From: Tissierellia bacterium
GTDB taxonomy: Bacteria > Bacillota > Clostridia > Tissierellales > Sedimentibacteraceae
Length of the DNA stretch: 45,193 bases
Assembly (NCBI GenBank): GCA_012843025.1
Contig: DURT01000067.1
Span: 1 to 45,193 of the forward strand
Direction: 5' to 3'
The notes under the pieces: generated by a model
Databases searched by the model: none
Told to the model about the DNA's origin: nothing
Seen by the model: the letters and a program-made list of their open reading frames with translations, nothing else
Part shown: positions 26,875 through 35,453 of the stretch, in pieces
Numbering within the stretch: position 1 is the first letter of the stretch
Layout: every line of letters starts with the position of its first letter
Position numbers and translations under genes: made by a program

Positions 26875-27231
26875 ATGTCAGTTAAGATGTTTAATGAAAA
26901 CGGAAGTATCATAATTGACCATCAGGCCTTAGCTGCAATTGCTGGTTTAGCGGCAATGGAATGCTACGGTGTTGTGGGCATGGCTTCCAAAAATGCTACC
27001 CAGGGATTCTTTGAACTTCTAAAAAGAGAACATATTACTAAGGGAATAAAAGTTTCAGCAACTGACGATAAAATAAATATTGATTTATATATAGTATTAC
27101 AATATGGTGTAAAAATATCAGCAGTTGCGGAGAATATAATTTCCAGAATAAAGTATAGCGTTGAAACTTACTCAGGAGTAAGCGTAGATAATGTTAATAT
27201 TTTTGTGCAAGGTGTGCGAGTGCAAAAATAG
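26875..27231 (+). CDS. Asp23/Gls24 family envelope stress protein
   Basis: This 118-residue protein has the Asp23 (YloU) signature: GSIIIDHQALAAIAGLAAME, then a central KGIKVSATDDKINIDLYIVL and a C-terminal VSVDNVNIFVQGVRV. Asp23-type proteins are membrane-associated envelope homeostasis proteins, and YloU is the paralogue co-transcribed with the DAK-type fatty-acid kinase gene. ATG 26875 follows AGGAGG. It is 12 bases before the fakA homologue. Confidence 0.93.
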   Translation: MSVKMFNENGSIIIDHQALAAIAGLAAMECYGVVGMASKNATQGFFELLKREHITKGIKVSATDDKINIDLYIVLQYGVKISAVAENIISRIKYSVETYSGVSVDNVNIFVQGVRVQK

Positions 27232-27243
27232 TAGGAGGCTAAA

Positions 27244-28857
27244 ATGAAAGTAAAATACATAGATAATATTACATTTAAAAAAATGCTTTTGGGGGCTGCT
27301 GCCAATTTAGAAAACAACAAGAATATAGTAGATTCTTTAAATGTATTCCCTGTTCCAGACGGAGATACGGGAACAAATATGAACCTTACATTGCAGGCAG
27401 CCATAAGAGAAATCAACAACCTCTCAGAAAGCACTGTTGAAGCAATTGCTGAAGCCGCAGCCAATGGTTCACTTATGGGTGCGAGAGGGAATTCTGGTGT
27501 AATATTATCACAGCTCTTAAGAGGAATGGCTAAAAGAATTAAAGGGGTTATACATATAGATTGCAAATTAATTGCAGAATCTTTTCAATCAGCGGCTGAT
27601 ACTGCCTATAAGGCAGTTATGAGACCTGTAGAAGGGACCATACTTACAGTGGCAAGAGAAACAGCAGAAAAAGCTATGGCAACTTATGAAGAGTATGACG
27701 ATGTTACCGCGTTTTTAGAAAGCTTGTTAAATCAGGCAAAAGAAACTTTAAGCCGTACACCAGAAATGCTTCCCGTACTAAAACAGGCTGATGTGGTAGA
27801 TGCTGGTGGAAAAGGCTTAATATATCTTTTGGAAGGTGCCTTGGCAGTATTAAAGGGTTTTGAAATTAAGCCTGAGAAACAGGAACAGGAAATAATTGAT
27901 ACTGCAGAAGAACTTAAAGAATACGGCAGTGAAGATGAAATAATTTTTACCTATTGTACGGAATTTCTTATAAAGAAACCAACAAAGACTGCTGAAGAGT
28001 TTTTAAGCAAAATCTATGATAAAGGCGATTCAATTGTTTGTGTTGGAAACGAAAATGTTATAAAAACTCATATACACACTAATAATCCAGGACAAATATT
28101 AGCAATAGCCGTAAAATACGGTGAGCTTACAAATATTAAAATTGATAATATGAAGGAACAGTTTAGGGAGAGACAAAAACAGGCCAAAAACAATGTAAAG
28201 AAGAAATACGGTTTTGTATCAATAGGTATGGGAGAAGGAATTCAGAAAGTTTTCACGGATTTAAACGTAGATGTGTTTATATCCGGGGGACAAACAATGA
28301 ATCCAAGTACGGAAGATATATTGGAGGCAGCAAATGAAATCAATGCTGAACACATTATTGTTTTACCAAATAACTCCAATATTATATTGGCTGCCAATCA
28401 GGCAAAGAAAATTTCCAATAAAGATCTTCATGTAGTACCCAGTAAAACAATCCCTCAAGGAATTGCTGCTTTAATAGCTTTTAGGGAAGACAGCTCTATA
28501 GAGGAAAATATAGAAGCAATGACTGCAGCCGTAAAGGAAGTAAAAACAGGACAGGTAACTTATGCCGTTAGAGATACTTCATTTAATGGTTTGGAAATAA
28601 AGAAGGATGAAATTATAGCCATATATGATGGCGACATTATAAGTCACGGAAAAAATCCGGAAGATGAAGTAATTAAACTTATAAAAGAAATGGTAGATGA
28701 AGACAGTTTCTTAATAACACTCTTTTATGGAAACGATGTGGATAAAGAGACGGCAGAAAGCATGGTTGACCGTATTGAAGAGATAGCTGAGGACTGTGAT
28801 GTTGAAATAATATATGGTGGCCAGCCTCTATACTACTACATAGTATCTGTGGAATAA
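27244..28857 (+). CDS. DAK2 domain / fatty-acid kinase catalytic subunit-like protein (YloV/FakA)
   Basis: This 537-residue protein has an N-terminal DAK2 (DhaL-like) ATP-binding domain (about 1-205). The metal/ATP motifs are NVFPVPDGDTGTNMNLT, MGARGNSGVILSQLLRG and VDAGGKGLIYLLEG. The middle and C-terminal domains (about 240-537) are those of YloV/FakA and are related to DegV folds. In S. aureus FakA phosphorylates fatty acids bound to FakB (DegV) proteins for phospholipid synthesis. No DegV/FakB gene is adjacent. The asp23-fakA-recG order is the standard Firmicutes arrangement. Confidence 0.94.
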   Translation: MKVKYIDNITFKKMLLGAAANLENNKNIVDSLNVFPVPDGDTGTNMNLTLQAAIREINNLSESTVEAIAEAAANGSLMGARGNSGVILSQLLRGMAKRIKGVIHIDCKLIAESFQSAADTAYKAVMRPVEGTILTVARETAEKAMATYEEYDDVTAFLESLLNQAKETLSRTPEMLPVLKQADVVDAGGKGLIYLLEGALAVLKGFEIKPEKQEQEIIDTAEELKEYGSEDEIIFTYCTEFLIKKPTKTAEEFLSKIYDKGDSIVCVGNENVIKTHIHTNNPGQILAIAVKYGELTNIKIDNMKEQFRERQKQAKNNVKKKYGFVSIGMGEGIQKVFTDLNVDVFISGGQTMNPSTEDILEAANEINAEHIIVLPNNSNIILAANQAKKISNKDLHVVPSKTIPQGIAALIAFREDSSIEENIEAMTAAVKEVKTGQVTYAVRDTSFNGLEIKKDEIIAIYDGDIISHGKNPEDEVIKLIKEMVDEDSFLITLFYGNDVDKETAESMVDRIEEIAEDCDVEIIYGGQPLYYYIVSVE

Positions 28858-28886
28858 TAGATACTATTCCTTACAAAAGGTGTACT

Positions 28887-30941
28887 ATGTTAAAGGTTGA
28901 TATACGCTATTTAAAAGGCGTGGGACCGGCTAAGGCGGCTAAACTAAACAAACTAAATATTTTTACCGTGGAGGATTTACTAAACTATTTTCCTGTTAAA
29001 TATGAAGACAGAAGGTATGTTAGCAAAATTAATGAAATAGGTGAAGAAAAGAAATATTTATTGCGGGTAAGGCTAGTAGAAAAGCCTAAATACACAAGAA
29101 TAAAAAAGAACATGACTATAATAAAAGCAATATGTAGGGACAGTACCGGCTTTCTTACCCTTACCTTTTTCAATCAGGATTTTTTAAGGGACAAGTTAAT
29201 TGAAAATGAATTTTACTATGTATTTGGAAATGTAAAAAGAGCTTATGGGAAATTGGAAATGGTAAACCCTGAAATAGAGTTCGCTGACAAGGACTGGAAG
29301 GCAGGTAGGATTACTCCCATATACGGATTGACTTATGGATTGTCCAATAATGAAATTACGAAGCTAGTAAAAACTGCCTTAGAAACATATTATAATACAA
29401 TTCAGAACTTACTGCCAGAGAGCATTATTCAGGAATACAACTTAGTTTCAAGGAAAAACGCCATAAAAAACCTTCATTTTCCTGGAGACGGTAGAAAATA
29501 TTCTTTGGCAAAGAAAACCATGGCCTTTGAAAAACTGTTGATAATGCAGCTGAGTTTATTCAGCATTAAAAAGACTTTGTACAAGCCTGGCAAGGGCCAT
29601 CTTATCAGCAATACTTTCCTTGCTGATAAATTAATAGAATCTTTACCCTACGGCCTTACGAGAGCACAACTTAAGGTTATAGAAGAAATAAAGAGAGACA
29701 TGAAAAGCTATAGAACTATGAATAGATTAGTTCAGGGAGATGTAGGGTCGGGAAAAACAGTAGTGGCTGTTTATGCCATGCTTACAGCAGTAGGTTCCGG
29801 CTATCAGGCTTCCATGATGGCACCTACGGAAGTACTGGCACTTCAGCACTATGATACTATAAAAGAATTTCTTAACAGGGCTGAAATCAATATTAATGTT
29901 GAGGTATTAACAGGTTCTACAAAAGCCAAGGAAAAGGAAGAAATCCTTAATAAATTGAAAACTGGCGAGATTCATATAATTGTAGGTACTCATGCCCTCA
30001 TTGAGGATAATGTGGAGTTTAAAAATATAGGTTTGGTGGTAACAGATGAGCAACATCGCTTTGGTGTAAAACAGAGAGCTAAACTGGCAAATAAGGGTAA
30101 CAATCCACATGTACTGATAATGACGGCAACACCTATTCCCAGAACCTTGGCCCTGATAATATACGGTGATTTAGATATTTCAATTATAGATGAAATGCCT
30201 CCAGGAAGGCAGAAGGTAGTAACGAAAGTAATAGGCGGGGAAGATAAAATAACAGCCTATGACTTTATCAAAGACCAGGTGAAGAAGGGAAGACAAGCAT
30301 ACATAGTAGCCCCCCTGGTAGAAGAGTCAGAAAACTTGGAGCTAAGTTCAGCAACGGAAATATTCAATGATTTAAAATATTCTTATTTTTCCGAATATGA
30401 GTTAGGTCTCTTGCACGGCAAAATGACCAATAAAGAAAAAGAAGAAGTTATAAATAAATTTTACCAGGGTAAAATAGATGTACTTATTTCCACAACGGTT
30501 ATCGAAGTAGGCGTAAATGTCCCCAATTCCACAGTTATGCTCATATTAAATGCCGAAAGATTTGGTCTTGCACAACTTCATCAGCTAAGAGGAAGAGTGG
30601 GCAGGGGCAGCCATCAATCTTACTGTATATTGGTAAATGAAAGTAAGAGTAAAAAGTCAAGAGATAGAATGAATATTATAAAATCAACAAACAACGGATT
30701 TATTATTGCGGAAGAGGATTTAAAAATACGAGGTCCTGGAGATTTCTTCGGTATCAGACAACATGGATTGTGGAAATTTGAAATTCAAAATATAATTAAT
30801 GATGTGGAGTCACTTCAAAAAGTTCAGTCCTTATCCAAAAGAATTTTATTGGAAAATCCGAGCTTGGAAGGTAATGATTATTATAATTTAAAAGCTGAAA
30901 TTTCAAATATACTAAATAATGAAGATATAGTATTTAATTGA
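28887..30941 (+). CDS. recG: ATP-dependent DNA helicase RecG
   Basis: This 684-residue superfamily 2 helicase remodels stalled forks and Holliday junctions. The N-terminal wedge/OB domain (about 1-190) begins with VGPAKAAKLNKLNIFTVEDLL. The helicase motifs are GDVGSGKTVVAVYAM (Walker A), TDEQHRFG (motif II), TATPIPRTLAL (motif III) and QLRGRVGRG (motif VI). The TRG-like C-terminal region with EDLKIRGPGDFFG follows. Length matches the family. It starts at ATG 28887, after AAAAGGTG. Confidence 0.96.
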   Translation: MLKVDIRYLKGVGPAKAAKLNKLNIFTVEDLLNYFPVKYEDRRYVSKINEIGEEKKYLLRVRLVEKPKYTRIKKNMTIIKAICRDSTGFLTLTFFNQDFLRDKLIENEFYYVFGNVKRAYGKLEMVNPEIEFADKDWKAGRITPIYGLTYGLSNNEITKLVKTALETYYNTIQNLLPESIIQEYNLVSRKNAIKNLHFPGDGRKYSLAKKTMAFEKLLIMQLSLFSIKKTLYKPGKGHLISNTFLADKLIESLPYGLTRAQLKVIEEIKRDMKSYRTMNRLVQGDVGSGKTVVAVYAMLTAVGSGYQASMMAPTEVLALQHYDTIKEFLNRAEININVEVLTGSTKAKEKEEILNKLKTGEIHIIVGTHALIEDNVEFKNIGLVVTDEQHRFGVKQRAKLANKGNNPHVLIMTATPIPRTLALIIYGDLDISIIDEMPPGRQKVVTKVIGGEDKITAYDFIKDQVKKGRQAYIVAPLVEESENLELSSATEIFNDLKYSYFSEYELGLLHGKMTNKEKEEVINKFYQGKIDVLISTTVIEVGVNVPNSTVMLILNAERFGLAQLHQLRGRVGRGSHQSYCILVNESKSKKSRDRMNIIKSTNNGFIIAEEDLKIRGPGDFFGIRQHGLWKFEIQNIINDVESLQKVQSLSKRILLENPSLEGNDYYNLKAEISNILNNEDIVFN

Positions 30942-30973
30942 GACATCCTTAAAGTAGGACTAGAGAGGGAATT

Positions 30974-31534
30974 ATGAGAGTAATATCCGGAATAAACAAA
31001 GGAAAAAAACTATATGCCCCGGAAGGAGAGTATGTAAGACCTACCAGTGATAAAGTCAAGGAGGCAGTTTTCAATATAATTGGCCCTATTAATGATGAAG
31101 CCCTTGTCTTGGATATTTTTGCAGGATCAGGAAGTATTGGAATTGAATTTTTGGCAAGAGGTGCGAAGCATTGCACCTTTGTGGATGTATCCCGTAAAAG
31201 TTTAAGATATGTTAAAAAAAACTTGGAAATTTGCAATTTTGAAGACAGAGCTGAAATTATTTTGAGTGACTATGAAAAAGCAATAAAAAAATTAGCAGAA
31301 AACAATAGAAAGTTTGACTATATTTTTGCGGATCCTCCATATAACTTAAGCTCAATTCCTAATATTGGGAAAAAAGTTTTCCAATGTAATATTTTAAAGA
31401 CCGGTGGATTACTCATTATTGAAAGCGATAAAGATGAAAAAGTCATTGATAATATAAATACAAACATGGTAGAATGTAAAGAGAAAATATATGGCAGAAC
31501 AAAAATAACTATGCTAAAATATTTGGAGGACTAA
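30974..31534 (+). CDS. rsmD: 16S rRNA (guanine-966-N2)-methyltransferase RsmD
   Basis: This 186-residue SAM-dependent methyltransferase carries the N-terminal RVISGINKGKKL motif and the PTSDKVKEAVFNI segment. The SAM-binding site is VLDIFAGSGSIGIEFLARGA, and the catalytic N6/N2-type motif is FADPPYNL. ATG 30974 follows GAGAGGGA. Its TAA stop and the coaD ATG share one base (TAATG), showing translational coupling in the conserved rsmD-coaD pair. Confidence 0.96.
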   Translation: MRVISGINKGKKLYAPEGEYVRPTSDKVKEAVFNIIGPINDEALVLDIFAGSGSIGIEFLARGAKHCTFVDVSRKSLRYVKKNLEICNFEDRAEIILSDYEKAIKKLAENNRKFDYIFADPPYNLSSIPNIGKKVFQCNILKTGGLLIIESDKDEKVIDNINTNMVECKEKIYGRTKITMLKYLED

Positions 31535-32016
31535 TGAAAGTACTATATACAGGAAGTTTTGATCCCATTACAAAAGGACATCTTGATATTATAAACAGAA
31601 TATCCTGTAAATTTGACGAAGTTGTGGTTACAGTATTCAATAATGCAAACAAAAGTTATTGGTTCAACATTGAAGAAAGATGTGAAATGGTAAGGGGAGC
31701 TGTCAAACATTTAAAGAATGTAAAAGTTGACTATACTGAAGGTTTGGTAGTTGATTATTGCGAAAAACATGACATTAATATTATAGTGAGAGGTTTACGA
31801 GCGGTATCCGACTATGAATATGAATTATCAATTTCAAATATCAATAAACATCTGAATAAGAAATTAGAAACTATATTTTTAGTTGCATCAGCTGAATATT
31901 CTTTTTTAAGTTCAAGTATGGTAAAGGATGTAGCAGAACACGGAGGAGCTTTTGAAGACTTGGTTCCTGAAAATGTTGCGAAAGCAATTCATAAAAAACT
32001 TGGGAGGTCAAAGTAA
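31534..32016 (+). CDS. coaD: Pantetheine-phosphate adenylyltransferase
   Basis: This 160-residue nucleotidyltransferase makes dephospho-CoA from 4'-phosphopantetheine and ATP. Motifs are YTGSFDPITKGHLDII (a T/HxGH-type nucleotide site), RGLRAVSDYEYEL and the C-terminal SSSMVKDVAEHGG. It overlaps rsmD and the next gene by one base each (TAATG junctions), so the three genes are tightly coupled. The CoA-pathway gene coaBC is not in this window. Confidence 0.97.
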   Translation: MKVLYTGSFDPITKGHLDIINRISCKFDEVVVTVFNNANKSYWFNIEERCEMVRGAVKHLKNVKVDYTEGLVVDYCEKHDINIIVRGLRAVSDYEYELSISNINKHLNKKLETIFLVASAEYSFLSSSMVKDVAEHGGAFEDLVPENVAKAIHKKLGRSK

Positions 32017-32462
32017 TGGATATATTAAATCTGTTGGAAAGAATCGAAGATATTATAGAAGATGCTTCAAAGTTTCCTTTATCCAACAAAGTAATGATCG
32101 ATAAAGAAGAAATATTGGAAGTAATTAATGAAATAAGATTGAAACTGCCCGATGAAATAAACAGAGCATCCTGGGTTGCCAAGGAACGTCAGCGTATACT
32201 TAGCGAAGCTCAGGAAGAAGCTAATGAAATAATACATAGAATTCAGGAACAACAAAGAGTATTAATTGAAGAAAGTGAAATAGTTAGACAAGCTCAAAAG
32301 TATGCAGATAAATTAATCCAGGAAGCAGAAGAAAAGGCTAATGAAATGAAATTAGGAGCCTATAATTATAGTGATGAAATATTGTCCAAACTTCAGGATA
32401 AAATAATAGAAATAAACAAAATTATTGAAGAAAATAGAGAAGTGCTGAAAAATTTAAATTAG
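32016..32462 (+). CDS. Coiled-coil protein of unknown function downstream of coaD
   Basis: This 148-residue acidic protein is almost entirely helical. There is a short N-terminal helix (about 1-50), then a long heptad-rich coiled coil (about 55-120; for example RILSEAQEEANEIIHRIQEQ). The heptads resemble ATP synthase subunit b or DivIVA-type coils. There is no membrane segment, so an F0 b subunit is excluded. Clostridial genomes often have such a protein after coaD and annotate it vaguely as an ATPase or ATP synthase B-like protein. The function is unknown. The one-base overlap with coaD puts it in that operon. Confidence 0.8.
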   Translation: MDILNLLERIEDIIEDASKFPLSNKVMIDKEEILEVINEIRLKLPDEINRASWVAKERQRILSEAQEEANEIIHRIQEQQRVLIEESEIVRQAQKYADKLIQEAEEKANEMKLGAYNYSDEILSKLQDKIIEINKIIEENREVLKNLN

Positions 32463-32490
32463 GATCTGCCCCGAGGACAGTCCTAATTTT
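32456..32490. terminator. Bidirectional terminator between coiled-coil gene and TIM-barrel gene
   Basis: AAATTAGGA (32456-32464) pairs with TCCTAATTT (32481-32489). An inner CTG/CAG extension of the stem closes a small loop, and T or A runs lie on both sides. It serves two convergent genes and includes both stop regions. Confidence 0.75.
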
Positions 32491-33241
32491 CTTCTTCTAA
32501 ACTATTAATAATATCCGTTCTGTACTTGTCCATCATCTTAGAGAACAGTTCTCCAGGAGTGGGAGGAGTGAAGGTAACCGTATTAGCTCCAGCTTTAATA
32601 GTTTCGTAAATATTTTGTGGGGTAGGGCCTCCCGTTGCAATTATTGGGAAGAGGGGATGTTTTTCCCGGATAGCCCTTACTATATTTGGAGTGTTGGGTC
32701 CTCCCGATACATTAAAAATCGAAGCTCCAGCCTTTATTCTTGATTCGAAATCTTCTTTTTCAGATACAATGGTTATAATGATGGGTATATCTAAACGCTC
32801 CTTCATCTCTGCAATAAGTTCATTCTTAGTGGGAGCATTTAATACTACACCGTAAGCTCCTGTTAATTCCGCATTTAAGGCAATGTCAATAGATCTTTGA
32901 CCAGTGGTTGTACCTCCCCCTACACCAACGAAGACTGGCGCGGAGGATAACTCAATTATAGCCTGATTAATTGCTATTTGGGGAGTGAAGGGATATACGG
33001 CAATAACTCCATCTGCATTATGATTTTTTATTATAGCTAAATCCGTTGTATAAATTAAGGATTTAATTCTTTTTCCAAATATATTAATACCGCTGGCACT
33101 ATAAATTTCTTGAGGCATTTGAATAGGTTTTTTTTTCAGTACTGATTCAATAGTGGGTATGAATTTTTTATCTTTAACTTCCGTATTTGTTTTTACTGCT
33201 TCACTGTAATTATCCGTAATTATTTCTACATTCTTTTTCAT
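32483..33241 (-). CDS. TIM-barrel protein of unknown function (aldolase/hydrolase-like)
   Basis: This 252-residue protein has a beta/alpha-barrel pattern. There are repeated strand-glycine ends such as PVFVGVGGGTTTGQRS, GAYGVVLNAPTKNE, SIFNVSGGPNTPNIVRAI and a C-terminal phosphate-binding type loop IIATGGPTPQNIYETIKAGA. This resembles KDPG-aldolase, indole-glycerol-phosphate synthase and similar barrels. Clostridial relatives are commonly annotated only as hydrolase. No catalytic residue can be assigned. The ATG at 33241 is chosen because GGAGGTACCAT precedes it; a longer frame to 33298 covers the promoter. It has a strong promoter at 33270-33298. Confidence 0.8.
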   Translation of the reverse strand: MKKNVEIITDNYSEAVKTNTEVKDKKFIPTIESVLKKKPIQMPQEIYSASGINIFGKRIKSLIYTTDLAIIKNHNADGVIAVYPFTPQIAINQAIIELSSAPVFVGVGGGTTTGQRSIDIALNAELTGAYGVVLNAPTKNELIAEMKERLDIPIIITIVSEKEDFESRIKAGASIFNVSGGPNTPNIVRAIREKHPLFPIIATGGPTPQNIYETIKAGANTVTFTPPTPGELFSKMMDKYRTDIINSLEEEN

Positions 33242-33269
33242 ATGGTACCTCCCTGGAATTAATATGTTT

Positions 33270-33298
33270 ATTATACTAGTTTTATTGGTATAATTCAA
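33270..33298 (-). promoter_or_regulatory. Promoter of the TIM-barrel gene
   Basis: On the minus strand, TTGAAT (33293-33298) and TATAAT (33270-33275) are separated by exactly 17 bases. Its -35 box overlaps the -10 of the plus-strand promoter at 33286-33294. Confidence 0.75.
33286..33294 (+). promoter_or_regulatory. Extended -10 promoter of the GNAT gene
   Basis: TGGTATAAT (33286-33294) is a perfect extended -10 on the plus strand, about 41 bases before the acetyltransferase ATG. It shares bases with the -35 of the opposing promoter. Confidence 0.6.
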
Positions 33299-33335
33299 TT
33301 AGAATATAAATTCGGCAAATAAATATGAAGGTGGT

Positions 33336-33926
33336 ATGTTGTTGGAGTATTTAAGCAATTCAGGGACTAAGGAGCTGGAAACAGAAAGACTGTTTCTTAG
33401 GAAATTCAAAGAATCAGATGCTCTTGATATATATGTAAATTGGGCTAGTGATAAAGATTCAGCCAAGTACAATGCCTGGTCTGTTCATCCTCATTTAGAA
33501 GTTACGAAGGAATATTTATCTGAATGGATAGAAAGTTATAAAAATAATGATTATTATCATTGGGCCATCGTTCATAAGGAAAAGGAAGAAGTAATAGGTT
33601 CTATCTCTGTATCTAATATTAATAGAAGGAAAAAATATTGTGAAGTAGGATATACCATTGCTAAGAAAATGTGGAATTTAGGAATTGCCACGGAAGTACT
33701 TATCAGGGTGATAAAATACCTGACTGAAGAAGCAGGCTTTGAAACTATACGGGCTCTTCATGACGTAAGAAATGAAGCATCAGGAAGAGTTATGAAAAAA
33801 GCCGGCATGACATATGTAAAGAATAAAACATTATTTTTATTAAGCCGAAACCATTTAATAATGAGATGTTGTGTTTATGAGTATAAAAGACAGACACAAG
33901 CATTAGGAAAGCAAAAATGGCAATAA
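33336..33926 (+). CDS. GNAT family N-acetyltransferase (RimJ/RimL type)
   Basis: This 196-residue protein has the GNAT fold of the RimJ/RimL/PaiA-like type. It has the N-terminal LETERLFLRKFKESDALDIY, a middle VIGSISVSNINRRKKYCEVGY strand pair, and the acetyl-CoA motif A variant KKMWNLGIATEVLIRVIKYL. Motif B is VRNEASGRVMKKAGM. In the typical R/QxxGxG/A loop, the pattern here is WNLGIA. The C-terminal 30 residues are basic and do not match the usual end. The substrate is unknown. ATG 33336 follows GAAGGTGG. It has no close partner gene. Confidence 0.88.
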   Translation: MLLEYLSNSGTKELETERLFLRKFKESDALDIYVNWASDKDSAKYNAWSVHPHLEVTKEYLSEWIESYKNNDYYHWAIVHKEKEEVIGSISVSNINRRKKYCEVGYTIAKKMWNLGIATEVLIRVIKYLTEEAGFETIRALHDVRNEASGRVMKKAGMTYVKNKTLFLLSRNHLIMRCCVYEYKRQTQALGKQKWQ

Positions 33927-33930
33927 AATG

Positions 33931-33958
33931 TTGCATTTCATATGTTTTGTGATATAAT
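33931..33958 (+). promoter_or_regulatory. Promoter of tig
   Basis: TTGCAT (33931-33936) and TATAAT (33953-33958) are separated by 16 bases, with TG one base before the -10 (TGATATAAT). It lies about 75 bases upstream of the trigger factor ATG. Confidence 0.7.
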
Positions 33959-34032
33959 GTAATGGTTAATTATGAATTAGTAAAATGAAACAATTTGTTA
34001 GTTTTACATAAAATAACTGAGCGGAGGAAAAA

Positions 34033-35382
34033 ATGAGTTCAAAATTACTTAAAAAGGAAAAAAATCTTGTGACATTGGAATTTACAGTTAGCCAGGAAGA
34101 GTTTGAAAAGGCTGTGAATAAAGCATACTTAAAAGTTAAGAATAATATAAGTGTTGAAGGCTTCAGAAAGGGAAAAGCTCCAAGACATATTATTGAAAGA
34201 AAATTCGGCAAGGGCATTTTTTATGATGATGCCTTGGATTTTGCTGTTCAGGAAGCATATCCTGCGGCTGTTTCCCAATTACAATTAGATGTAATAGACA
34301 GCCCTAAAATTAATATTGAAAAGTTTGAAGAAGGCGAAGATATTGTTTTTACAGCAGAAGTTGAAGTAATGCCAGAAGTGGAACTTCCCCAATACAAGGG
34401 AGTTGAAGTGGTAAAAGCCGTTTACAAAGTAACAGATGAAGATGTAGATAATCAAATAAAAGCAATCCAGGAAAGAAACGCAAGAATTGTAGAAGTGACA
34501 GATCGACCAGTAGAAAAAGGAGATATTCTGACTATTGATTATGCTGGATTTGTTGGGGAAGAGCAATTTGAAGGGGGAACAGCAGAAAATCAAACCCTTG
34601 AAATTGGCTCTAATACCTTTATACCAGGATTTGAAGATCAGCTAATAGGAAAAAATAAGGACGAAGAAGTAACTGTAAATGTTACATTCCCCGAAGACTA
34701 CCATGCAGAAGAATTAAAAGGAAAAGAAGCTGTTTTCAAAGTAAAAATACATGAAATAAAAACAAAGGAACTTCCTGAATTGGATGATGAATTTGCCAAG
34801 GATGTAAGTGAATTTGATACTTTGGAAGAACTAAAAGCAGATACTAAAAAAGTATTGGAAGAAAGAGCTGCTGACTCAGAAAGAATTGCTAATGATAACA
34901 ATGTTATCACTAAAATTGTACAGGATACTCAATTAGAGATTCCTGAAGTATTAATAGAAAGAGAATTAGATTATCTTGCAAGGAATTATGAACAGCAATT
35001 CCGTCAACAAGGATTTTTTGGCAAGGAATATGATGATATAATTAACAATTTTGTAAGTCAATATAGAGAAAGTGCAAGAGAACAGGCTATATTTAATGTT
35101 AAAACAGAACTTGTATTAGATGCTATAATTAAAAAAGAAGAAATAACAGTTACTGAAGAAGAATTAAAAGAAGAAATTTCAAAAATAGCAGAATCATACA
35201 AGGTTGAAGAAGAAAGACTTGAAGCATTTAAAGAAAACATAATGAATTCAAGTAAAAGTTATATAGAAGATACTCTTAAGAAAAGAAAAGTTATTGATAT
35301 GCTTGTTGAAAATGCAGTCTTTGTTGATGCTCCTGAGAAAGTTGACGAAAAGGAAGAAAAGGCTGACAGTGAAGAAGAATAA
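34033..35382 (+). CDS. tig: Trigger factor (ribosome-associated chaperone and PPIase)
   Basis: This 449-residue chaperone binds ribosomes at the exit tunnel. The N-terminal ribosome-binding domain has the signature GFRKGKAPRHIIERKFG (about 43-59). The FKBP-type PPIase domain (about 160-245) includes GDILTIDYAGFV and LEIGSNTFIPGFEDQLIG. The C-terminal helical chaperone arms end in an acidic tail. It has its own promoter and GGAGG ribosome binding site, and precedes clpP-clpX-lon-engB, a conserved protein-quality-control block. Confidence 0.97.
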   Translation: MSSKLLKKEKNLVTLEFTVSQEEFEKAVNKAYLKVKNNISVEGFRKGKAPRHIIERKFGKGIFYDDALDFAVQEAYPAAVSQLQLDVIDSPKINIEKFEEGEDIVFTAEVEVMPEVELPQYKGVEVVKAVYKVTDEDVDNQIKAIQERNARIVEVTDRPVEKGDILTIDYAGFVGEEQFEGGTAENQTLEIGSNTFIPGFEDQLIGKNKDEEVTVNVTFPEDYHAEELKGKEAVFKVKIHEIKTKELPELDDEFAKDVSEFDTLEELKADTKKVLEERAADSERIANDNNVITKIVQDTQLEIPEVLIERELDYLARNYEQQFRQQGFFGKEYDDIINNFVSQYRESAREQAIFNVKTELVLDAIIKKEEITVTEEELKEEISKIAESYKVEEERLEAFKENIMNSSKSYIEDTLKKRKVIDMLVENAVFVDAPEKVDEKEEKADSEEE

Positions 35383-35453
35383 AAATTAAGATTTTTTTAA
35401 GAAAAATCAGTAGAATTAAGATATGATTTAAGTATAATGATAGGAGGATTAAG

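Noticed and set aside
32016-32462. ATP synthase F0 subunit b
   Set aside because: There is no N-terminal membrane helix and no atp genes nearby; only the coiled-coil composition is shared.
35390-35408. Small GATTTTT/AAAAATC hairpin after tig as terminator
   Set aside because: The stem is seven A-T-rich pairs with no T-run after it; too weak to call.
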